A stretch of DNA of 64,000 nucleotides. It comes from Syntrophomonadaceae bacterium (GTDB taxonomy: Bacteria > Bacillota > Syntrophomonadia > Syntrophomonadales > DTU052). Every line of letters begins with the position of its first letter. Within the stretch, counting starts at the first letter, position 1. Made by a program: the position numbers and the translations under genes. Shown piece by piece: positions 57,288 through 64,000 of the stretch. The notes beneath the pieces are model-generated. The model was not told where the DNA came from. It saw only the letters and a program-made list of their open reading frames with translations, and did not search any database. The stretch spans positions 1-64,000 of the forward strand of contig JAAYEQ010000041.1 in NCBI GenBank assembly GCA_012728655.1, given 5' to 3'.

Positions 57288-59930
57288 TTATTGCAGTGAC
57301 TGCTCAATGATCTCCCGCGCCGCTTGCAAAGCCTCTCCCAGCTTGGCCGGGTCCTTGCCTCCGGCCTGGGCCATATCCTGCCGGCCTCCGCCGCCCCCGC
57401 CGACTATCTTCGCCACCTGGCTGATGATCTTGCCGGCATGCAGACCGCGTTCGGCCAATTCCTTGGAAACGAAGGCAGCCAACCCTACTTTGTCATCAAT
57501 CCGCGACCCCAGAATTACTACCGAGGTTCCCAGCTTATCTCTCAGGGTCTCCGCATTCTGGCGCAAAGAGTTCATGTCCGAGGCCTGAATCTCCGCGGTC
57601 AGAACCTTTATATCCCCGACCTCGACCGCCTGATGCAGTACATCGGCAGCCTTTTCTTTCTCCATGCGGGTCTTTAAGATTTCCAACTCTTTTTCCGTTT
57701 CCCGCAACTGTCGCAGCAGCGACTCCGTTCGTTCTGCAACTTCAGCGGGTACGACCTTCATTATGGCCGCCGCCCTGCGCAGTTCCTCGTCGGATTGCCG
57801 CAGGCTCCTGTAGGCCTCATTGCCGGTTACCGCTTCAATACGCCTCAGTCCGGCTCCGACGCTGGCCTCTGATACTATTTTAAACAGGCCTATTTCTCCC
57901 GTGTTTTTGACGTGAGTTCCTCCACAAAGTTCCCTGCTAAAGTCTTCCACCTCAACCACCCGCACCTGGTCGCCGTACTTCTCGCCGAACAGGGCTATGG
58001 CTCCCTCTTTTTTGGCTTCGGACAGGCTGGTCTGCCTGGTCTTGACCGGAAGCAGGGACCATATCTTCTCGTTCACAATCTCCTCTATGCGGCGTATCTC
58101 CTCCGGAGTCAGAGGAGCAAAATGAGAAAAGTCAAACCGCAGGCGCTCCGGTTCCACCAGGGACCCCTTCTGCTGGGCATACTCTCCGACCGTATCCCGC
58201 AGTGCCCGGTGGAGCAGATGGGTGGCGGTATGGTTGGCGGCGGTCGCCTTCCTGCGGGCGGCATCCACCCGGGCCTGTACTACCTGGCCCTGACGCAGCA
58301 CCCCTTTAACTCTCCCGTAATGAAGGATCCAGCCGGCCGCTTTTTGAACATCGGTAACCTCCATTTCGCCTTCAGGCCCCTTAATGATCCCCACATCGGC
58401 GACTTGCCCCCCGCTCTCGGCGTAGAACGGGGTTTCCTGGAGAACCACGACTGCATCCTCATCGACCGCCGACTCCACTCCTTCTCCATTCCGGATTATG
58501 GCCAGCACCTCCGATTCCCATTCCAGGCACTGATAGCCCACAAAATCGGTGGGGTTCTCGCCTTCCAGGAGGGCGGTTATTGCTTTCTCCAGGGCAAAAG
58601 CTTCATTGTTCTTGAATGACCGGCGGCCTCTTTCCTTCTGCTCCTCCATCATGGCTTCAAATTCGGCCTTGTCAACTTTAAGATCATATTCTTCGGCCAC
58701 ATCTTCGGTCAGATCGATGGGGAATCCAAAGGTATCATAGAGCATAAACGCATCCTTGCCCGAAATGGTCTGGCTTCCTTCCCGGCGGAGCCGGGCGACA
58801 ATATCCTCCACCTTGCGCAGGCCGTCGTTGAGGGTGGTCAGGAACCGTTCCTCTTCCATACGGATGACCTGCTCCACATACTGCTGTTTCTCCCTGGTTT
58901 CAGGATACGCATGGCTCATAATCCCGACAACTGTAGGTACCAATCTATAGAAAAACGGCTCGTTGAGTCCCAGGATTTTCCCAAATCGCACCGCACGCCT
59001 CAGTATGCGGCGCAGCACATATCCCCGGCCCTCGTTGCCGGGCAGGATACCGTCGACCACCAGGAAGGTACACGCCCGGATATGGTCGGCAATCACCCGG
59101 AAGGGAAACCCGGCCGGACCCTTATCATACTTCTGTCCGGTCAGGCTTTCAATCTCCTTAATGATGGGGGTAAAGAGATCGGTTTCATAATTGCTGTCGA
59201 CACCCTGCAGGATGGAAGCCAGCCGTTCCAACCCCATTCCGGTATCGATGCTCGGCTTGGGCAAAGGGGTCAACTTCCCGGACTGATCCCGGTCATACTG
59301 CATAAATACCAGGTTCCATACCTCCAGCCAGCGGTCACAGTCACAGGTTCCCACCCCGCAATTCGGATCGGAACACCGGTATTCCGGCCCCCGGTCATAG
59401 ATGATCTCGGAGCAGGGCCCACAGGGACCGGTATCACCCATGGACCAGAAGTTGTCCTTTTCTCCCAGACGTATAATCCGTTCCGGCCGGATTCCCGCCA
59501 CCTGCTGCCATAATTCAAAGGCCTCATCATCATCCAGGTATATGGTAACCCACATACGCTCGGCGGGGATTCCAGCCTTTTGGGTCAGGAACTCCCAGGC
59601 ATAAGCTATCGCATCCCGTTTGAAGTAATCACCAAAGGAGAAGTTCCCCAGCATCTCAAAGAAGGTATGGTGACGCGGGGTACGCCCCACGGTGTCCAGG
59701 TCGTTATGTTTGCCTCCGGCCCGCATGCAGCGCTGGGCGGTTACCGCCCGGCGGTAGTCCCGGTGCTCGATCCCCAAAAAGACATCCTTGAACTGATTCA
59801 TCCCGGCGTTGGTGAACAGCAGTGTCGGATCATCCGCCGGCACCAGTGACGAACTGGGAACCGCCGTATGGCCATGGCTGACAAAATAATCAATGAACAT
59901 CTGCCTTATTTCAGAGCTCTTAAGCAACAA
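57288..59930 (-). CDS. alaS: Alanyl-tRNA synthetase
   Basis: [85 protein letters not shown]. Confidence 0.98.
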   Translation of the reverse strand: MLLKSSEIRQMFIDYFVSHGHTAVPSSSLVPADDPTLLFTNAGMNQFKDVFLGIEHRDYRRAVTAQRCMRAGGKHNDLDTVGRTPRHHTFFEMLGNFSFGDYFKRDAIAYAWEFLTQKAGIPAERMWVTIYLDDDEAFELWQQVAGIRPERIIRLGEKDNFWSMGDTGPCGPCSEIIYDRGPEYRCSDPNCGVGTCDCDRWLEVWNLVFMQYDRDQSGKLTPLPKPSIDTGMGLERLASILQGVDSNYETDLFTPIIKEIESLTGQKYDKGPAGFPFRVIADHIRACTFLVVDGILPGNEGRGYVLRRILRRAVRFGKILGLNEPFFYRLVPTVVGIMSHAYPETREKQQYVEQVIRMEEERFLTTLNDGLRKVEDIVARLRREGSQTISGKDAFMLYDTFGFPIDLTEDVAEEYDLKVDKAEFEAMMEEQKERGRRSFKNNEAFALEKAITALLEGENPTDFVGYQCLEWESEVLAIIRNGEGVESAVDEDAVVVLQETPFYAESGGQVADVGIIKGPEGEMEVTDVQKAAGWILHYGRVKGVLRQGQVVQARVDAARRKATAANHTATHLLHRALRDTVGEYAQQKGSLVEPERLRFDFSHFAPLTPEEIRRIEEIVNEKIWSLLPVKTRQTSLSEAKKEGAIALFGEKYGDQVRVVEVEDFSRELCGGTHVKNTGEIGLFKIVSEASVGAGLRRIEAVTGNEAYRSLRQSDEELRRAAAIMKVVPAEVAERTESLLRQLRETEKELEILKTRMEKEKAADVLHQAVEVGDIKVLTAEIQASDMNSLRQNAETLRDKLGTSVVILGSRIDDKVGLAAFVSKELAERGLHAGKIISQVAKIVGGGGGGRQDMAQAGGKDPAKLGEALQAAREIIEQSLQ

Positions 59931-59984
59931 AACGGCCTCCTTTTCCCATCTAGGTTATATTGTGTCCTATGGATGCATTTAGTG

Positions 59985-61001
59985 TCAATCAACCAGATGG
60001 TAAAAGGCGAACCTAATCAGAACTCTCAACACCGCCGCCACCGGAACCGCCAGCAGTATCCCCCATATGCCGAACAGTTCGCCGCCGGCCAGGAGGGCAA
60101 AGATAACCACCAGCGGGTGCAGCCCCACCCGGTTCCCCACAATTCGCGGTGACAGCAGATTGGCTTCCAACTGCTGGACCACCAGGATAGCCACCCCCAG
60201 GTATACCGCCTCCCTGGTTCCCTCCGTCAGCGCCAGGGCCAAGGAAGGTATCGCTCCCAGCAACGGACCCAGGTAAGGCAGCAGTTCGGCAATGCCATTG
60301 ATGAAACCGATGATGATTGCGTACTTGATCCCCAGCAGGGCCGCAGCCAGTCCGGTCAAAACCCCGACCAGCACGCAAACCAACAGGTGCCCCTGGATAA
60401 AGCCGGACAAGACTTCGTTGATATCCATCCCCAGCTTAAAAAGCTGACTTCTGCTCCTGACCGGGAATAGCCCCAGAAAACCTTCCCTGATTTTTTCCCA
60501 ATCCCGGATGAAATAATAGGCCAGTATGGGGGCAAAGACGATTGACAGCAGGCTGCCGGTCAGGTTCAGAATGTCACCGATAAATGTGGTCAGGGCCCTG
60601 TAAGCCTGGTTTTCGGCCCGGTGCAGGCTGTCCCTTATGACCTGTTCCACCCCGCCCCCCACCTCCAACCTTTCCAGGTATTCCACCGCCTGATGTGCGT
60701 CCTCCATGTATTTGGGCATAACCGCGGCCAGCTCCGCCACTTCCCTCATAAGCCGGGGCAGGGTATACCAGCACAGCAACCCGAGCAACCCCACCAAGAG
60801 CAGATAGAACGTCATAACTGCCCAGCCGCGGCTCAACCCCCGGGACTGAGCAACCCTTATAAGGGGATAGAGGACATAGGCCAGAGCCGCCCCCAGGAAA
60901 AATGGGAACAAGACCGCCCTTACCCTTATAAAAAAATAAATGGTGGCCACGGCCACCACCGATAAGATGCCGATTTTGACGTAGTATTCTAATCTGGCCA
61001 T
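59985..61001 (-). CDS. AI-2E family transporter / permease
   Basis: FFLGAALAYVLYPLI, GFINGIAELLPYLGPLLGAIPSLALAL, ILVVQQLEANLLSPRIVGNRVGLHPLVVIFALLAGGELFGIWGILLAVP. Start trimmed from 61085. Confidence 0.93.
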   Translation of the reverse strand: MARLEYYVKIGILSVVAVATIYFFIRVRAVLFPFFLGAALAYVLYPLIRVAQSRGLSRGWAVMTFYLLLVGLLGLLCWYTLPRLMREVAELAAVMPKYMEDAHQAVEYLERLEVGGGVEQVIRDSLHRAENQAYRALTTFIGDILNLTGSLLSIVFAPILAYYFIRDWEKIREGFLGLFPVRSRSQLFKLGMDINEVLSGFIQGHLLVCVLVGVLTGLAAALLGIKYAIIIGFINGIAELLPYLGPLLGAIPSLALALTEGTREAVYLGVAILVVQQLEANLLSPRIVGNRVGLHPLVVIFALLAGGELFGIWGILLAVPVAAVLRVLIRFAFYHLVD

Positions 61002-61177
61002 GCTGCCGCTACCCTCTGCCCCACATCGTCCGCCATGCGCTTGACCTCGGCAAACCGGTTGGTGCCATTTTGGCTTCGCCGCCAAATGTATGATACGAGT
61101 GCCCAGGCCAAACCAATACCCAAAATAGCCATCAGACCGCGACGAAATGCCGTCCTCTTCACTTGTCTCACCACCAT
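60989..61177 (-). CDS. Small single-TM protein
   Basis: 62 aa, GLMAILGIGLAWALVSYIW TM; abuts the 57-aa zinc-ribbon gene. Confidence 0.55.
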   Translation of the reverse strand: MVVRQVKRTAFRRGLMAILGIGLAWALVSYIWRRSQNGTNRFAEVKRMADDVGQRVAAAWPD

Positions 61178-61351
61178 TCAGCTCATAATGTCATAGGAAT
61201 CCTCAATGGAAACCAGGGTCCCGTCCTCCGCCACCTCGTACATGCTTATCCGGTCTTTCCTAACTGCAAATTCGATATAACAGTTCCAACAATAATACTG
61301 GTCACTGCCGACCCTGCCCACCTGCAAACCCTTACACGCCGGACACCTCAA
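61178..61351 (-). CDS. 57-aa zinc-ribbon protein (absent from ORF track)
   Basis: TTG start: MRCPACKGLQVGRVGSDQYYCWNCYIEFAVRKDRISMYEVAEDGTLVSIEDSYDIMS*; GAGGAGGG RBS; start overlaps PRC-barrel stop (TTGA). Confidence 0.75.
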   Translation of the reverse strand: MRCPACKGLQVGRVGSDQYYCWNCYIEFAVRKDRISMYEVAEDGTLVSIEDSYDIMS

Positions 61352-61830
61352 GTCTGACCCTCCTCGCTGTTCAGGACCATGGTTTCCTGACCAATGTTGT
61401 CCACCCTATCCAGAGGAACCTCGCTGCGACCGTCGATAAAATCCTTTATAAGTCCGGAGGAAATCTCAATACCCTGTACCGCTTTGCTCTCCGGCTCAAC
61501 CACCAGGTCGCTCACCACTCCGAGTTCCCGCCCGTCACGGTCGACTACCAGGAGCCCCATCCGGTCCTTAATCCTGGTGGGATGTTCCCCGTTTTTGACT
61601 TTTTTTAAACCCCGGGGATCATTGACCAGGATAGCATCCTGCCCAATGGTCAGGTGATCCATTAACAGGAAGCGTTTTCCGCCCCGGCCTCCAATGAGCA
61701 GTCCCTCCACCTGCAGCCGCGGGCTGATAATGATGTCTATCACCCGGCCCAGCATAGTTCCCCGGTGCTGATCTATCACCGGCAGCCCGATAAGTCTCCT
61801 GCTCTTCATCTTTCCCGGCGAACTGGTCAT
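61348..61830 (-). CDS. PRC-barrel domain protein
   Basis: KSRRLIGLPVIDQHRGTMLGRVIDIIISPRLQVEGLLI and GLLVVDRDGRELGVVSDLVVEPESKAVQGIEIS. Confidence 0.88.
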   Translation of the reverse strand: MTSSPGKMKSRRLIGLPVIDQHRGTMLGRVIDIIISPRLQVEGLLIGGRGGKRFLLMDHLTIGQDAILVNDPRGLKKVKNGEHPTRIKDRMGLLVVDRDGRELGVVSDLVVEPESKAVQGIEISSGLIKDFIDGRSEVPLDRVDNIGQETMVLNSEEGQT

Positions 61831-62093
61831 ACTTTATCTTGTCTCGGGAACCCTGAATTAATGCATTCCACCGGGGTGACAACAACCGTCTCCTGTGTCA
61901 TGCTATATTTGAGAATGCACCTTGGGAACTGTTCATCAGTGCGAACTGGGTGGAGCGCATACAACACGGCAGCTTGTGAGGGAAGATTTTATCAGCGGCT
62001 ATAGAATGCGGCTGTATTTGCATCATGATGACAGGCTGCAAATCCGGTTCGAATACTCTGCTTCCCGCCTGCGCGTCGGAGGTGATACGGGAC

Positions 62094-63431
62094 ATGAATC
62101 TATTTGAAAATGATTTTCGACAGGATGTTGAGGGCCCTCTGGCCTACCGCATGCGTCCGGTCGATCTCGAGGAGTATGTGGGGCAGGAACACCTGGTGGG
62201 AAAGAACGGGCCCCTGCGCAGGATAATCGAGGAGGATCGCCTCCATTCCTTCATCCTATATGGGCCCCCGGGATCCGGCAAGACCACCCTGGCTCTGCTG
62301 CTGGCTCAAAAGACCAAGGCCCATTTCGAATACCTGAAAGCGGTGACCAGCGGGGTCACCGAGCTGCGCGCCATAGCCCGGGATGCGCAGCAGAGGTGGG
62401 ATTATTACCGACAGAAGACCATTGTTTTTGTGGATGAGGTTCACCGCTTTAACAAATCACAGCAGGATGTCCTGCTCCCCTATGTGGAGAGCGGTCTCTT
62501 CACCCTGGTGGGGGCCACCACGGAAAACCCGCTGTATGAGCTTAACTCCGCCCTGCTGTCGCGGATGAAGATCTATGTCCTTAACCCGTTAACCCCCGCT
62601 GAAATAGAAAAACTGATAAGAAGGGCGTTGAACGACCCGGTGCGGGGTCTGGGAAAACTGGATATCACCTTGAGTGAGGAGGCCCTGCAGGAGATAATCG
62701 CCCGCTCCAAGGGCGACGCCCGGGTGGCTCTGAACATACTGGAGACTGCCTGCCAGGTCCGCACCGGCGAATCGAGGAAGCTGACCCTCGAAGCCCGGGA
62801 TATTCAGGAATCAGCAGGTCACTTCTATATCAACTACGACAAAAAAGCCGATCATCATTACGATACCATTTCGGCGTTTATCAAGAGCATCCGCGGCAGC
62901 GACCCGGATGCGGCGCTTTTCTGGCTGGCGGTCATGATCCATGGCGGGGAAGACCCGCTGTATATTGCCCGGCGTCTGGTGATACACGCGGCGGAAGACA
63001 TCGGGATGGCCGATCCCCAGGCCCTGCTGGTTGCTGTATCCGCCTTTCACGCCGCCCAGGTCATCGGGCTGCCGGAAGCGCGAATACCCCTGGCTGAAGC
63101 CACCATCTACCTGGCGTGCGCACCAAAAAGCAACAGCAGCAAAGTGGCAATTGACCGGGCTCTGGATTATGTGCGTCAACTGCCCTCGCTCCAGGTTCCC
63201 GCTCACATTGCCGACAATTCTCATTCCCGTTCCTATCTCCTCGGGAAGGGCAAGGGCTACCTCTATCCCCATGCTTTCGGCGGGTATGTGAAACAGGACT
63301 ATATGCCCCCCGGCGTGGAAAGGCCGGTATTCTATCAGCCCACCGATAACGGATATGAATCGAAGGCGCGGGAATTCCTGGATTGGCTGCAGCAGAAGTA
63401 CCACGAGGAAGGCCGGCAAGAAAAAGAATAG
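62094..63431 (+). CDS. rarA: Replication-associated recombination ATPase RarA/MgsA
   Basis: LAYRMRPVDLEEYVGQEHLVG, LYGPPGSGKTTLALLLA, VDEVHRFNKSQQDVLLP, VGATTENP; start trimmed from 62025 to ATG with GGAGGTG. Confidence 0.95.
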   Translation: MNLFENDFRQDVEGPLAYRMRPVDLEEYVGQEHLVGKNGPLRRIIEEDRLHSFILYGPPGSGKTTLALLLAQKTKAHFEYLKAVTSGVTELRAIARDAQQRWDYYRQKTIVFVDEVHRFNKSQQDVLLPYVESGLFTLVGATTENPLYELNSALLSRMKIYVLNPLTPAEIEKLIRRALNDPVRGLGKLDITLSEEALQEIIARSKGDARVALNILETACQVRTGESRKLTLEARDIQESAGHFYINYDKKADHHYDTISAFIKSIRGSDPDAALFWLAVMIHGGEDPLYIARRLVIHAAEDIGMADPQALLVAVSAFHAAQVIGLPEARIPLAEATIYLACAPKSNSSKVAIDRALDYVRQLPSLQVPAHIADNSHSRSYLLGKGKGYLYPHAFGGYVKQDYMPPGVERPVFYQPTDNGYESKAREFLDWLQQKYHEEGRQEKE

Positions 63432-63568
63432 AAGCCACTCCCGGAGCAGTGCTTCCCGGCTTATGGACCAATGGCCGGTTCACGGCTCGGGCCGGCGCCG
63501 GTTCCCGGCCTGAAGCACCCCCTGGTTTAATGGCTGCTGTCTGTCCTGAGTGGCGGTGCAACGTACGG

Positions 63569-63889
63569 TTAGATGTTTTCTTCGATAAAGCGTACCAAAT
63601 GCTGTTTGCCCCGGAAGCCGACGCTGCGCTCAACTTCCTGCCCATTTTTGAAAATCGCCAGGGTCGGGATACTCATCACTCGGTAACGGCTGGCCAGTTC
63701 CCGGTTTTCATCGACATTCAACTTGCCCACTTTAAGGCGGCCCGCATAATCCTGTGCCAGCTCCTCTACCACCGGACCGACCATCTTGCAGGGACCACAC
63801 CAGGCGGCCCAGAAATCAACCAGAACCGGTATATCTGATTTTAGAACCTCGGCTTCAAAGTTATTGGAATCAAATGTTAACACCGACAT
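63569..63889 (-). CDS. trxA: Thioredoxin
   Basis: [39 protein letters not shown], cis-Pro [11 protein letters not shown]. Confidence 0.97.
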   Translation of the reverse strand: MSVLTFDSNNFEAEVLKSDIPVLVDFWAAWCGPCKMVGPVVEELAQDYAGRLKVGKLNVDENRELASRYRVMSIPTLAIFKNGQEVERSVGFRGKQHLVRFIEENI

Positions 63890-64000
63890 CTTTATCCGCC
63901 CGGAAAGGCCGGGCCCAACACCTGCCTTTCGCCATTATTGCAATCTCATTCTACTGATCAGGTTGCGCATGCCGGCATACGATATGCAGCATGCAGGAGA

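Noticed and set aside
57912-59513. Several 200+ aa plus-strand ORFs
   Set aside because: Antisense to alaS; no independent coding signal.
1-64000. CRISPR arrays, transposons, prophage, toxin-antitoxin modules
   Set aside because: No regular spaced direct repeats, Cas, transposase, integrase or recognisable TA pairs were seen in the sequence or ORF translations.

Overview
This 64 kb window looks like ordinary chromosome from a spore-forming, probably anaerobic Firmicute (Clostridia, syntroph/acetogen-like). Lineage cues are yyaC, a SpoVD-like PBP, sigI/rsgI, iorAB, metF/metV with HdrA/MvhD-like proteins, acetyl-CoA hydrolase/transferase family CoA-transferases, MltG and VanW. I found no CRISPR array, rRNA, transposase or integrated phage. 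About 60 protein genes, one tRNA-Lys(CUU), one T-box leader and several terminators are supported. The most interesting items are: (1) a T-box with a clear promoter upstream of an Lrp/AsnC regulator plus aminotransferase, with tRNA-Ala as the tentative ligand; (2) a membrane-anchored LuxR-type regulator paired with an orphan solute-binding lipoprotein, with a perfect 23-bp palindrome and a cluster of related sites in the upstream intergenic region, plus a separate bulged stem-loop beside it; (3) a metF-metV-MvhD-HdrA-like operon without recognisable HdrBC in the window, preceded by a structured leader candidate; (4) short ORFs below the track cutoff, including a 38-aa R/E/Q-rich peptide and a 57-aa zinc ribbon; (5) a DnaB-type helicase next to a DnaD-like protein; (6) an ECF sigma operon with a TGAAAG-N16-CGTA promoter; (7) a three-way-junction RNA candidate with a cUUCGg loop at the left edge. 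Family names come from reading protein motifs by eye. No database search, folding program or alignment was run.
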